Part shown: positions 1 to 11,640 of the stretch, piece after piece | How the letters are laid out: each line of letters opens with the position of its first letter | Position numbering within the stretch: the stretch's first letter is position 1 | Source of the DNA: Aegilops tauschii subsp. strangulata | Taxonomy: Eukaryota > Streptophyta > Magnoliopsida > Poales > Poaceae | Reading direction: 5' to 3' | Length of the DNA: 64,000 nt | Assembly (NCBI RefSeq): GCF_002575655.3 | Contig: NC_053035.3 | Coordinates: forward strand, 86,391,322 to 86,455,321 | Translations under genes and position numbers: made by a program | The notes under the pieces: model-generated | The model's input: only the letters and a program-made list of their open reading frames with translations | Databases searched by the model: none | What the model was told of the DNA's origin: nothing

Positions 1-790
1 GCAATTATGCGGACTGGGTCCGTAAACTGAGGATTGTCCTCATTGCTGCACAGAAGGCTTATGTCCTTAATGCACCGCTCGGTGTGCTGAACCTCAGCAT
101 CGTCTGTAGATGTTACGAAACATCTGACATACACGTTTTGATAACTACGTGATAGTTCAGTGCGGTTTAGAATTGTGGCACCCAAGACGTTTTTGAAACG
201 TCGCAGAACATGTGAGATGTTCCGAAGACTAAAATTGGGATTTCAGACTAGTGCCCACGTCAAGAGGTATGAGACCTCTGACAAGTTTCTTATGCCTGCA
301 AACTAAGGGAGAAAAGCTCAATCGTTGAGCATGTGCTCAGATTGTCTGAGTGCCACAATCGCTTGAATCGAGTGGGAGTTAATCTCCCAGATGAGATAGT
401 GATAGTTCTCCATAGTCACTGCCACCAAGCTAGTAGAGCTTCGTGATGAACTATAACATATCAAGGATAGTTATGATGATCCTTGAGCTATTCGCGATGT
501 TTGACACCGCGAGAGTAGAAATCAAGAAGGAGCATAAATTGTTGATGGTTAGTAAAACCACTAGTTTAAGAAGGGCAAGGGCAAAAGGGATACTTCATGA
601 AACAGCAAGTCGTTTGCCGCTCTAGTGAAGAATCCCAAGGTTGAACCCAAACCCGAGACTAAGTGCTTCTGTAATGAGAGATACGGTCACTGAAGCAGTA
701 CTACCCTAGATATTTGGTAGATGAGAAGGCAGGCAAGGTCGACAGAAGTATATTGGATATACATTATATGAATGTGTACTTTACTAGTAC
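1..790 (+). pseudogene. C1 gag remnant
   Basis: The sequence aligns by eye with the gag of C3 (58945-59760). Shared landmarks include the ACTGGGTCCGTAA stretch near 10, the segment for the EVEIKKEH-type motif near 515-545 and the TTSLRRARAKG lysine-rich tail near 560-590. The zinc knuckle region near 660-700 is degraded. Multiple stops and deletions remove any continuous frame. In the intact family this protein forms the virus-like particle. Confidence 0.75.
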
Positions 791-799
791 TCCTAGCAG

Positions 800-2270
800 C
801 ACCAGGGTATTAGATACCGGTTCGGTTGCTAAGTGTTAGTAACTCGAAATAAAAGCTGCGGAATAAACGGAGACTAGGTAAAGGGGAGATGACGATATGT
901 GTTGGAAGTGTTTCCAAAGTTGATGTGATCAAGCATCGCATGCTCCCTCTGCCATCGAGGTTTGGTGTTTGCGTTGAGCATGATTGGATTATGTTTATCG
1001 CAATACGGTTATTCATTTAAGGAGAATAATGGTTACTCTGTTTATTTGAATAATACCTTCAATGGTCTTGCACCTAAAATGAATCTCGATCGCAGTGATA
1101 CACATGTTCGTGCCAAAAGATATAAGATAGTAATGATAGTACCACATACTTGTGGCACTGCCACTTGAGTCATAATGGTATAAAACGCATGAAGAAGCTC
1201 CATATAGATGGATCTTTGGACTCACTCGTTTTTGAAAAGATTGAGACATGCGAACCATGTCTATTGGTATATATGCATGAAGAAACTCCATGCAGATGGA
1301 TCGTTTGGACTCACTTGATTATGAATCACTTGAGACATGCAAATCATACCACATGGGCAAGATGACTGAAAGTCCTCGTTTTCAGTAAGATGGAACAAGA
1401 GAGCAACTTATTGGAAGTAATACATTTTGATGTATGCAGTCCAATGAGTGCTAAGGCATGCAGTGGATATCGTTATGTTCTTACTTCACAGATGATTTGA
1501 GTAGATGCTGAGTGTATTTACTTGATGAAACACTAGTCTGAATTATTGAAAGGTTCAAGTAATTTCAGAGTGAAGTTGAAAATCGTCGTGACAAGAGGAT
1601 AAAATGTCTGTGATATGATCATAGAGATGAGTATCTGAGATACGAGTTTGGCACACAATTGAGACATTGTGGAAAGTGTTTCACAATTAATACCGCCTGG
1701 AACACCATAGTGTGATGGTGTGTCCGAACATCATAACTGCACCCTATTGGATATGGTGCATACAATGATGTTTCTTATCGAATTACCACTATCGTTTATG
1801 GGTTAGGCATTAGAGACAACCGCATTCACTTTAAAAGGGGGACCACGCAATTCCGTTGAGACGACACCGTTTAGAGAAACCTAAGTTGTCGTTTCTTAAA
1901 AGTTTGGTGCTGCGATGCTTAAAAGTTTCAGGCTGATAAGCTCGAACCCAAAGCGGATAAATGCATCTTCATAGAATACCCAAAAACAGTTGGGTATACC
2001 TCCTATTTCAGATCTGGAAGCAAAAGTAATTGCTTCTAGAAACGAGTCCTTTCTCGAGGAAAAGTTTCTCTCGAAAGAATTGAGTGGGAGGATGGTGGAG
2101 ACTTGATAAGGTCATTGAACCGTCGCTTCAACTAGTGTGTAGCAGGGCACATGAAGTTGTTCCTGTGGCACCTACACCAATTGAAGTGGAAGCTTATGAT
2201 AGTGATCATGAAACTTCGGATCAAGTCACTACCAAACCTCGTAGGACGACGAGGATGCGCACTACTTCAG
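800..2270 (+). pseudogene. C1 protease / integrase remnant
   Basis: A decayed version of the aspartic protease DTGS region lies near 810-840. The pre-integrase zinc-binding segment lies near 1150-1370, where a short stretch appears duplicated: two copies of the segment coding for 'MKKLH.DGS.DSL' sit at about 1190 and 1275. The integrase catalytic core follows from about 1400, with the first Asp region near 1428, the SDHGGEY-like region near 1615-1640 and the NGVSE-like region near 1710. The hinge before RT is at 2084-2270. Stops and frameshifts are dense. Confidence 0.7.
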
Positions 2271-2274
2271 AGTA

Positions 2275-3600
2275 ATGCGTGATCCTGTCTTGGAAGTCAT
2301 GTTGCTAGACAACAATGAACCTACGAGCTGTGGAGAAGCGATGGTGGGCCCATATTCCGACGAATGGCTCGAGGCCATGAAATCCGAGATAGAATCCATG
2401 TATCAGAACAAAGCGTGGACTTTGGTGAACTTGCCCGATGATCGGCAAGCCATTGAGATAAATGGATCTTTAAGAAGAAGACAGACATGGACGGTAATGT
2501 TACCGTCTATGAAGCTCGACTTGTGGCAAAGAGTATTTTCACAAGTTCAAGGAGTTGACTACGATGAGTTTTTCTCATCCGTAGCGATGCTTAGGTCCGT
2601 CAGAATCATGTTAGCATTAGCTGCATTTATGAAATCTGGCAGATGGATGTCAAAACAAGTTTCCTTACCAGTTTTCGTAAGGAAAGGTTGTATGTGATAC
2701 AATCAGAAAGGTTTTGTCGATCCTAAGGATGCTAAAAGGTATGCTAGCTCCAGCGATCCTTCCAAGGATTAGAGCAAGCATCTCGGAGTCAGAATATACG
2801 CTTTGATGGAGTGATCAAAGTTTTTGGGTTTATACAAAGTTTTTTAGAAACTTGTATTTACAATAAAGTGAGTGGGAGCGCTACAACATTTCTGATAAGT
2901 ATATGTGAATGACATATTGTTGATCAGAAATGATGTAAAATTTCTGGAAAGCATAAAGGGTTGTTTGAAAGAAGTTTTTCAAAGGAAGACCTGGATAAAG
3001 CTACTTACATATTGGGCATCAAGATCCATAGAGATAGATCAAGACGCCTGATGATACTTTCAAAAGACAGCACACCTTGACATGATTTTGAAAGAGTTCA
3101 AAATAGATCAGCAAAGAAGGAGTTCTTGGATGTGTTACAAGATTGTGAGTATTGAGTAAGACTCAAGACCTGACCACAGCAGAAGATAGAGAAAGGACGA
3201 AGGTCGTCCCCTATGCTTTAGACGTAGGCTCTATAGTATGCTATGCTGTGTACCGCACATGTAGTGTGCCTTGCCATGAGTTGGTCAAGAGGGTACAATA
3301 GTGATCCGGGAAAGGATCTCATGACAGCGGTCGAACTTATCCTTAGTACCTAGTGGATTAAGGAATTTTCTCGATTATGGAGGTGGAAAGGAGTTCGTCG
3401 TAAAGGGTTACGTCGATGCGAACTTTGACACTAATCCGGATGATTCTGAGTAGTAAACCGGATTCGTATAGTAGAGCAATTATTTGAAATGGCTCCAAAT
3501 AGCGCGTGGTAGCATCCACAAGATGACATAGATATTCGTAAAGCACACGGTTCTGAAAGGTTCAGACCCGTTGACTAATAACCTCTCTCACAAGCATAAC
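2275..3600 (+). pseudogene. C1 reverse transcriptase / RNase H remnant
   Basis: An open stretch at 2275-2697 encodes the N-terminal RT region, with recognisable pieces such as NEPTSCGEAM, WLEAMKSEIESMYQNKAWTL and VQGVDYDEFF. The catalytic YVDD box survives as YVND near 2897-2910, so one metal-binding Asp is lost. RNase H traces run from about 3370 to 3600 (GYVDANFDTNPDDSE-like). Compared with C3 the frame is broken many times, so no polymerase could be made. Confidence 0.75.
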
Positions 3601-3624
3601 ATGATCAAACCAGAACACATTGAG

Positions 3625-3763
3625 TGTTAATCACATAGTGATGTGAACTAGATTGTTGACTCTAGTAAACTCTTTAGATGTTGGTCACATGGTGATGTGA
3701 CCAGTGAGTGTTAATCACATGGTGATGTGAACTAGATTATTGACTCTAGTGCAAGTGGGAGAC
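3625..3763 (+). repeat. Duplicated pre-LTR segment and polypurine tract of C1
   Basis: Between RNase H and the LTR a short motif, TCACATGGTGATGTGAAC followed by TAGATTNTTGACTCTAGT, occurs in tandem-like copies (about 3636, 3685 and 3714). C3 keeps only one such segment before its LTR. The element ends with GCAAGTGGGAGAC directly against the LTR start, which is the plus-strand priming polypurine tract. Confidence 0.7.
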
Positions 3764-5486
3764 TGTTGGAAATATGCCCTAGAGGCAATAATAAATTGGT
3801 TATTATTATATTTACTTATTCATGATAATCGTTTATTATCCATGCTAGAATTGTATTGATAGGAAACTCAGATACATGTGTGGATACATAGACAACACCA
3901 TGTCCCTAGTAAGCCTCTAGTTGACTTGCTCGTTGATCAATAGATGGTTACGGTTTCCTGACCATGGACATTGGATGTCGTTGATAACGGGATCACATCA
4001 TTAGGAGAATGATGTGATGGACAAGACCCAATCCTAAGCATAGCATAAAAGATCGTGTAGTTTCGTTTGCTAGAGCTTTTCCAATGTCAAGTATCTTTTC
4101 CTTAGACCATGAGATCGTGCAACTCCCGGATACTGTAGGAGTGCTTTGGGTGTGCCAAACGTCACAACGTAACTGGGTGACTATAAAGGTGCACTACGGG
4201 TATCTCCGAAAGTGTCTGTTGGGTTGGCACGGATCGAGACTGGGATTTGTCACTCCGTGTGACGGAGAGGTATCTCTGGGCCCACTCGATAATGCATCAT
4301 CATAATGAGCTCAATGTGACTAAGGCGTTAGTCACGGGATCATGCATTGTGGTACGAGTAAAGAGACTTGCCGGTAACCAGATTGAACAAGGTATTGGGA
4401 TACCGACGATCGAATCTCGGGCGAGTAACATACCGTTTGACAAAGGGAATTGGATACGGGATTGATTGAATCCTCGACACCGTGGTTCATCCGATGAGAT
4501 CATCGTGGAACATGTGGGAGCCAACATGGGTATCCAGATCCCGCTGTTGGTTATTGACCGGAGAGACGTCTCGGTCATGTCTGCATGTCTCCCGAACCCG
4601 TAGGGTCTACACACTTAAGGTTCGGTGACGCTAGGGTTGTAGAGATATATGTATGCGGATACCCGAAAGTTGTTCGGAGTCCCGGATGAGATCTCGGACA
4701 TTACGAGAGGTTCCGGAATGGTTCGGAGGTGAAGAATTATATATCGGAAGTCAAGTTTCGGCCACCGGGAAAGTTTCGGGGGTTACCGGTATTGTACCGG
4801 GACCACCGGAAGGGTCCCGGGGGTCCATCGGGTGGGGCCACCTATCCCGGAGGGCCCCATGGGCTGAAAGTGGAAGGGAACCATCCCCTAGTGGGCTGGG
4901 TGCCCCCCCTTGGGCCTCCCCCCATGCGCCTAGGGTTGGGAACCCTAGGGTGGGGGGACTTCCCCCTTGGCTTGGGGGGCAAGGCAACCCTTTCCACCCC
5001 TTGGCCGCCGCCCCCCCAACCCTAGATGGGTTTTGGCCGGCCCCCCCTCCCAAGGGGGCCTATATAAAGGGGGGGAAGGAGGGCAGCAACCTACAGCCTT
5101 GGGTGCCTCCCTCCTCCCCTGCAACACCTCTCTCTCTCTCTCACAGAAGCTTGGCAAAGCCCTGCCGAGACCCGCTACATCCACCACCACACCGTCGTGC
5201 TGCTGGATCTCCATCAACCTCTCCTTCCCCCTTGCTGGATCAAGAAGGAGGAGACGTCGCTGCACCGTACGTGTGTTGAACGCGGAGGTGCCGTCCATTC
5301 GGCACTCGGTCATCGGTGATTTGGATCACGGCGAGTACGACTCCGTCATCCACGTTCATTGGAACGCTTCCGCTCGCGATATACAAGGGTATGTAGATGC
5401 ACTCCTTTCCCCTCGTTGCTAGTAGACTCCATAGATGCATCTTGGTGAGCGTAGAATTTTTTTAAATTATGCTACGATTCCCAACA
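3764..5486 (+). repeat. C1 3' LTR (1,723 bp)
   Basis: The LTR begins TGTTGGAAATATGCCCTAGAGG and ends GATTCCCAACA, so it has TG...CA ends. It shares its layout with the C3 LTR but contains a distinct GC-rich central stretch (about 4740-5060) and differs throughout, which suggests another subfamily. The flanking five bases after it are CCTTG. Long open frames at 4653-5279 are a by-product of this GC-rich stretch. Confidence 0.9.
5061..5068 (+). promoter_or_regulatory. Putative TATA box of the C1 LTR
   Basis: TATATAAA lies in a C/G-rich context at the position expected for the LTR promoter, followed by CT-rich leader sequence. The assignment rests on motif and position only. Confidence 0.5.
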
Positions 5487-6900
5487 CCTTGGGCATCGCC
5501 AAGCTTGAGCTTTTGTGTCTCCTTAATTCCTCTCATATCACGGTCTCCCTAAATCTCAAAAGCTTCATCCACACAAAACTCAACAAGGACTCATGAGATA
5601 AGTTAGTATAAACTAATGCAAAAACCTTATCATACTCTAGTGTAGAAAATCACTAAAATTATTATTCAACATTGCATACTAAATGCCTCTGCATATTTAA
5701 TAGTCCTCTGCTTAAATAGAATCATTAAAGAAGCAAACATACGCAAACAATGCAAACATAACAGCAATCTGCCTAAACAGGACAGTCTGTAAAGAATGCA
5801 GCAAGATCCATACTTCCCTAGCTCCAAAAATTATGAAAGAAAATTCCCACTGTAGTAAATTTATCAGAGCTTATTATGAAAAAGGTTTCAACATTTTATC
5901 TCATTCTGACTTTTCTAGGGAATTTTTGCAACAGAGGTAAACTTTCTGTTTTCAAACAGCAACATGTAGACTTGTAAAATAGGCATAGTAAAGGCTATCA
6001 ATGCCACTTTTATTGAAATAAAATATGCAAAAAATTGTTCTAAATAACATCAAGAAAATCCTACAAAATAAATTGATGCTCCAAGCAAAACACATATCAT
6101 GTGGTGAATAAAAATATAGCTCCAAGTAAAGTTACCGATGAACGAAGACGAAAGAGGGGATGCCATCCGGGGCATCCCCAAGCTTAGGCTATTGGTTGTC
6201 CTTGAATATTACCTTGGGGTGCCTTGGGCATCCCCAAGCTTAGGATCTTGCCACTCCTTATTCCATAGTGCATCGAATCTTTACCCAAAACTTGAAAACT
6301 TCATAACACAAAACTTAACAGAAAACTCGTAAGCTCCGTTAGTATAAGAAAATAAATCACCACTTAGGTACTGTTGTGAACTCATTCTAAATTCATATTG
6401 GGGTAATATCTACTGTATTCCAACTTTCTATGGTTCATACCCTCCGATACTACTCATAGATTCATCAAAATAAGCAAACAGCACACTGAAAACAGAATCT
6501 GTCAAAACGGAACAGTATGTAGTAATCTGTATCAAACATATACTTATGAAACTCCAAAAATTCTAAAATAAATTGGTGGACCTGAGTAATTTATCTATTA
6601 ATCATCTGCAAAAAGAATCAACCTAAAATCACTCTCCAGTAAAAAATGGCAGCTAATCTCGTGAGAACTAAAGTTTCTGTTTTTTATAGCATGATCATAA
6701 AGACTTCACCCAAGTCTTCCCAAAGGTTCTACTTGGCACAAACACTAATTAAAACATAAAACCACATCTAACCAGAGGCTATATAGATTATTTATTGCTA
6801 AACAGGAGCAATAAGCAAGGAACTAAAAATAAAATTGGGTTGCCTCCCAACAAGCACTAACGTTTAACGCCCCTAGCTAGGCATGATGATTTCAATGATG
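5487..6900 (-). other. GA internal non-coding stretch
   Basis: AT-rich sequence with no credible frame. It contains two copies of the GGGCATCCCCAAGCTTAGG motif and the GTTGCCTCCCAACAAGC motif at about 6840, both of which I recognise from the internal regions of Triticeae Gypsy elements. Nothing else is seen here. Confidence 0.6.
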
Positions 6901-6901
6901 C

Positions 6902-7873
6902 TCACATAAGACATAAGAATTGAAACATAAAGAGAGCATCTTGAAGAATATGACTATCACATTTAAGTCTAACCCACTTCCTATGCATAGGTATTTTGTG
7001 AGCAAACAACTTATGGGAACAATAATCATCTAGCATAGGAAGGAAAAACAAGCATAACTTTAAAACTTTAAGCACATAGAGAGGAAACTTGATATTATTG
7101 CAATTCCTACAAGCATATATTCCTCCCTCATAATAATTTTCAGTAGCATCATGAATGAATTCAACAATATAACTATCATATAAAGCATTCTTTTCATGAT
7201 CTACAAGCATAAAAATTTTATTACTCTCCACATAAGAAAATTTCTTCTCATGAATAGTAATGGGAGCAAACTCAACAAAATAACCATCATGTGAAGCATA
7301 ATCCAATTGAAAACTAAAATCATGATGACAAGTTTCATGGTTATCATTATTCTTAATATCATACAAGTCATCACAATAATCATCATAGATAGCAACTTTG
7401 TTCTCATAATCAATTGGAACCTCTTCCGAAATAGTGGATTCATTACTAAATAAAGTCATGACCTCTCCAAATCCACTTTCATAATTATCATAATAATATT
7501 CAACATCCTCCAAAATAGTGGGATCATTACTTCCTAAAGTTGACACTCTTCCAAACCCACTTTCATCAATATAATCATCATAAATAGGAGGCATGCTATC
7601 ATCATAATAAATTTGCTCATCAAAACTTGGGGGACAAAACATATCATCTTCATCAAACATAGCATCCCCAAGCTTTTGGCTTTGCATATCATTAGCATCA
7701 TGGATATTCAAAGAATTCATACTAGCAACATTGCAATCATGCTCATCATTCACATATTTTATGCCAAGCATTCTATGTAATTCTTCTTCTAGTACTTCAG
7801 CACAATTCTCCTTCCCATCATTTTCACGAAAGACATTAAAAAGATGAAGCATATGAGGCACCCTTAATTCCAT
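6902..7873 (-). CDS. Uncharacterised acidic ORF of Gypsy GA (323 aa)
   Basis: The frame is intact from ATG (7873) to TGA and starts about 100 bases downstream of the primer-binding site, where gag would normally begin. The product is rich in Asp, Glu and Tyr, with runs such as PPIYDDYIDESGFG and IYDDYCDDLYD. A module of about 35 residues is duplicated in tandem near residues 100-150 (ESGFGRVSTLGSNDPTILE and ESGFGEVMTLFSNESTISE). No zinc knuckle, protease or polymerase motif is present, and no signal peptide or clear membrane segment is seen apart from a hydrophobic Leu/Phe-rich patch near residues 265-285. I recognise this type of ORF from Triticeae Gypsy elements but know of no function. Its survival without a stop in an otherwise non-coding remnant is notable. 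Confidence 0.65.
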   Translation of the reverse strand: MELRVPHMLHLFNVFRENDGKENCAEVLEEELHRMLGIKYVNDEHDCNVASMNSLNIHDANDMQSQKLGDAMFDEDDMFCPPSFDEQIYYDDSMPPIYDDYIDESGFGRVSTLGSNDPTILEDVEYYYDNYESGFGEVMTLFSNESTISEEVPIDYENKVAIYDDYCDDLYDIKNNDNHETCHHDFSFQLDYASHDGYFVEFAPITIHEKKFSYVESNKIFMLVDHEKNALYDSYIVEFIHDATENYYEGGIYACRNCNNIKFPLYVLKVLKLCLFFLPMLDDYCSHKLFAHKIPMHRKWVRLKCDSHILQDALFMFQFLCLM

Positions 7874-7970
7874 TTTTTTTGTAGTTTTCTTTTATAGAAT
7901 AAACTAGTGATAAAAAAAGAAACTAAAAGATTCGATTGCAAGATCTAAAGATATACCTTCAAGCACTCAC

Positions 7971-7989
7971 CTCCCCGGCAACAGCGCCA
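7971..7989 (-). other. Primer-binding site of GA (tRNA-Asp type)
   Basis: On the minus strand the sequence reads TGGCGCTGTTGCCGGGGAG. It begins ten bases inside the LTR boundary and matches the Athila-type primer-binding site complementary to plant tRNA-Asp, with one C-to-T change. It fixes the orientation of the element and identifies the adjacent LTR as the 5' one. Confidence 0.8.
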
Positions 7990-7998
7990 GAAACTACT

Positions 7999-9614
7999 TG
8001 ATGTCTACTACACAACCTTCTTCTTGTAGACGTTGTTGGGCCTCCAAGTACAGAGGTTTGTAGGACAGTAGCAAGTTTCTCTCAAGTGGATGACCTAAGG
8101 TTTATCAATCTGTGGGAGGAATAGGATGAAGATGGTCTCTCTCAAGCAACCCTTCAACCAAATAACAAAGAGTCTCTTGTGTCCCCAACACACCCAATAC
8201 AATGGTAAATTGTATAGGTGCACTAGTTCGGCGAAGAGATGGTGATACAAGTGCAATATGGATGGTAGATATAGGTTTTTGTAATCTGAAAATATAAAAA
8301 CAGCAAGGTAACTAATAATAAAAGTGAGCGTAAACGGTATTGCAATGCTAGGAAACAAGGCCTAGGGTTCATACTTTCACTAGTGCAAGTTCTCTCAACA
8401 ATAATAACATAATTGGATCACATAACTATCCCTCAACATGCAACAAAGAGTCACTCCAAAGTCACTAATAGCGGAGAACAAACAAAGAGATTATTGTAGG
8501 GTACGAAACCACCTCAAAGTTATTCTTTCGGATCGATCTATCATAGAGTTCGTACTAGAATAACACCTTAAGACACAAATCAATCAAAACCCAAATGTCA
8601 CCTAGATACTCCAATGTCACCTCAAGTATCCGTGGGTATGATTATACGATATGCATCACACAATCTCAGATTCATCTATTCAACCAACACATAGAACTTC
8701 AAAGAGAGCCCCAAAGTTTCTACTGGAGAGTCAAGACGAAAACGTGTGCCAACCCCTATGCATAAGTTCACGAGGTCACGGAACCCGCAAGTTGATCACC
8801 AAAACATACATCAAGTGAATCACGTGATATCCCATTGTCACCACAGATAAGCACATGCAAGACATACATCAAGTGTTCTCAAATCCTTGAAGACTCAATC
8901 CGATAAGATCACTTCAAAGGGAAAACTCAATCCATTACAAGAGAGTAGAGGGGGAGAAACATCATAAGATCCAACTATAATAGCAAAGCTCGCGGTACAT
9001 CAAGATCGTACCATCTCAAGAACACGAGAGAGAGAGAGATCAAACACATAGCTACTGGTACATACCCTCAGCCCCGAGGGTGAACTAGTCCCTCCTCATC
9101 ATGGAGAGCGCCGGGATGATGAAGATGGCCACCGGTGAGGGTTCCCCCCTCCGGCAGGGTGCCGGAACAGGGTCCCGATTGGTTTTTGGTGGCTACAGAG
9201 GCTTGCAGCGGCGGAACTCCCGATCTATTCTGCTCTCCGATGTTTTTAGGGTATATGGACATATATAGGCGAAAGAAGTCGGCCAGGGGAGCCACGAGGG
9301 GCCCACGAGGGTGGGGGGCGCGCCCAGGGGAGCAGGCACGCCTCCCTACCTCGTGGCCTCCTCGAAGCTTCCCTGATGTCTACTCCAAGTCTCCTGGATT
9401 GCTTCCGTTCCAAAAATAACTCTCCCGAAGGTTTCACTCCATTTGGACTCCATGTGATATTCCTTTTCTTCGAAACACTAAAATAGGCAAGAAAACAACA
9501 ATTTGGGCTGGGCCTCCAGTTAATAGGTTAGTCCCAAAAATAATATAAAAGTGTTTACTAAAGCCCATAAACATCCAAAACAGATAATATAATAGCATGA
9601 ATACTTTATAAATG
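7999..9614 (-). repeat. GA 5' LTR, truncated
   Basis: In plus reading it starts TGATGTCTACTACACAACC, next to the primer-binding site, and runs to about 9614. There the homology to the analogous end of the GB LTR (16236-16304) breaks off about 45 bases short of the LTR terminus, where K1 begins. The GC-rich part with GGGGCGCGCCCAGGGG near 9317 is characteristic of these LTRs. ORFs inside it are not genes. Confidence 0.75.
9260..9269 (-). promoter_or_regulatory. Putative TATA box of the GA LTR
   Basis: The minus strand reads CCTATATATG at this point in the LTR, upstream (minus sense) of a GC-rich leader. The call rests on motif and position only. Confidence 0.4.
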
Positions 9615-9779
9615 CTACTGCTAATGATCATAGCAGTAGCGCTTGTTCCCCAAAGCGCTACTGCTATTGTACTTAGTAGTAGCGGTGGTTTAGAACAAGC
9701 GCTACTACTACGGGGCACCTTATCCACACGCCCCGGCCCGGGGGCGTCCTCACTCTCCCCCTCACACTGTACTCGCTCA

Positions 9780-10075
9780 CTCCGCCGCGCGCCGTCGCCG
9801 CCATCGCCCGCCGTCACCCACCAGTGCCCCCAAGGTGCGTATCTGCCACCTCCCTGCCTCTCCTCCCTCCTCTCGCCCCTCTCGCTGCCCTCCTCCTGTT
9901 ACCGCCCTCCTCTCCCCTCCCATCGCCCCACCTCCATCCGCCGCCCCTCCTCCATCCTCCTTCCTCCCCCTCCATCTGCCGCCATCTCGGCCTCCTCCCT
10001 CTCTCCTCCCTCCCTCCATCCTCCCTCCCTCCCTTCCTCCCTCCCTCCCTCTTGCCTCCCTCCCTCCCCCATCCA
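9780..10075 (+). repeat. CCTCC-rich pyrimidine tract in K1
   Basis: About 300 bases are dominated by CCTCC, CCCTC and TCCC units and lie between the left subterminal repeats and an AT-rich stretch. It resembles the C/T-rich leader seen upstream of cargo genes in such elements. Reading frames on both strands here (Ser/Pro-rich or Gly/Arg-rich) are low-complexity artefacts. Confidence 0.7.
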
Positions 10076-11640
10076 TGTTAATTATTTTGAGTAAAATAGA
10101 ACATATAAGTTACATGAATAGAATGTAGGTATTTTGAATAGAATAAAATAGAAAATATAGGTGGAATGTAGGTATTTTGAATAGAATAAAATAGAAAATA
10201 TAGGTAGAATGTAGGTATTTTGAATAGGATAGAAGACTAGTGAATAGATTTTTTGAATATAAAAATGTTTTAGTAATATAATTTTTTAGGTATAGAAAAT
10301 TTTTAGTTATAGAAATCTATTGGAATGCTACATGAGACATTTTTAGGTATCAAATTTAGTAATAAAAATTTTAGTAAGAAAATTTAGGTATAGATTTTTT
10401 TTGTAATTTTGTTTTTCAATATAGAAATGTATTGGAAAAATTAATTATTTTTATGTCATTATCACTTTGTCATCAAAGAATGCTATATGAGATTTGATGA
10501 TCTAAAATTTTCACGCGGTGGAATATGTAGGCTTTGTAGAGTCATGTCTCCTTGGAGTGATCGTCATCCGAGCTACCTCTACTTCCTCTACACCCGAGTC
10601 GGTGAGCTAAAAGTCCACCTCCTCCTTCTCTACTCCTCGGTGTTGAATAGAGTAGAACTAGTAGGTAGTTAATAAAACTAGTTTATTTAGTAAGTGCTTA
10701 ATACAACTAGTTTAGAGAGAGAGACCTATATTGGCAAATTTAGTTATGCTTCAGAACGTAAGTGATTACAGACTACTCAGATACATGTTGATAGAATATA
10801 TTTTGTTTATGTAGAAATCAAGCATTTGCCCCTGCCTCATCCCCGCAGTCGTCCCCATCGCCGACCCCTTAAGACCTCTAGGTGAGAGTAGCCAAATCCC
10901 CATGTTGTTGATATAGATGATAATGTGTTGTAAATGTCGATGATGAAAATGCTAGTGCTAGCCGCCATGTCATTGATGTTGATGATGATGCATTCTGAAT
11001 ATAGAGGATGTCTTGGTGTTCTTGTTTGCGATGTACCTCCGAGTGGCCTATGTTTTGCCAGAATGTTGATTCGTTTCCGTTTCGGCAAATTTCAGACGCT
11101 CAATATGTCCTATCTTTATCAAAGGTCCTGCCGATTTTTTTCATGAATTTTAGCATGACTTGTGCTACAATGTAGGACATATCGAGTGCTTGTGATTTGC
11201 CAGAACGGGAATTCAATGATATTTCAGCAAAACATAGGCCGTTTTTTCTATGTCATTGCTCGATATATGGAACGGGTTGACTTTAGGTTTGTTTCGGCTC
11301 CTTGTGTGTCTTTCGGTGAGGGAGAGTGTCCACCATATATATATATATATGTAGATGAGAGAGGAAGAATCCCGACTGTTGTCGTGCGGGGCGCTTCTCC
11401 TTCTTTTCCTTGTGCTAGATATTTGTAATGCACTAGGGAAAGGAGGAGTAGCGACCATCACCGATAGTCGCAATATCAGAGACGGAGTGCCCACCATATA
11501 CGTGAGATAAGAGTTTAGGAAGGAAGACTTGACAGACCTAAAGTCAACCCGTTGCATATTGAGTAATAGTGAGCTGTGTGTTGAGTTTCCTGGTAGTTGC
11601 CTTCGATCGATTTTCAATGTTTCAACTATGAACATAGGAA
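10076..11640 (+). other. K1 upstream non-coding / leader region
   Basis: This is AT-rich sequence with several imperfect repeats of TGTAGGTATTTTGAATAGAATAAAATAGAAAATATAGG in segments around 10120-10230. The stretch 10815-10898 matches 31440-31520 of K2 on the opposite strand (including the GGTGAGA splice-donor-like end), so it is probably an upstream exon of the cargo gene. The part at 11025-11290 also has a counterpart in K2 (21170-21370). Confidence 0.55.

Larger units (their letters stand above)
1..5486 (+). mobile_element. C1: decayed Copia element (Angela/WIS/BARE-like), 5' end outside window
   Basis: The first bases match the start of the gag gene of the Copia copy at 58945, and the order gag, integrase, RT, RNase H, polypurine tract, LTR is preserved up to 5486. 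The 5' LTR and leader lie upstream of the window. All reading frames are interrupted by many stops and indels, so this is an old, dead copy. The right flank (5487 on) is Gypsy GA internal sequence, so C1 inserted into GA. The left flank is not visible, so a target-site duplication cannot be confirmed. Confidence 0.9.
5487..9614 (-). mobile_element. GA: Athila-like Gypsy element, 5' LTR plus part of internal region, minus strand
   Basis: Read on the minus strand, an LTR (9614 to 7999) is followed directly by a tRNA-Asp-type primer-binding site (7989-7971), then a 323-codon open frame (7873-6902), then AT-rich non-coding sequence with the recurring CCCCAAGCTTAGG / GCATCCCC motif (about 6170-6250). 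The element is cut at 5487 by C1 and at about 9614 by K1. No protease, RT or integrase is visible in the surviving part. I believe it belongs to the abundant Triticeae Athila-related families. Confidence 0.8.

Noticed and set aside
4653..5422. Overlapping frames of 98-208 codons
   Set aside because: All lie in the C1 LTR. The frames are Gly/Pro-rich products of a C/G-rich segment and are interrupted or absent in the C2 and C3 LTRs.
9612..10128. Ser/Pro-rich and Gly/Arg-rich frames
   Set aside because: Translation of a CCTCC-rich pyrimidine tract in K1.
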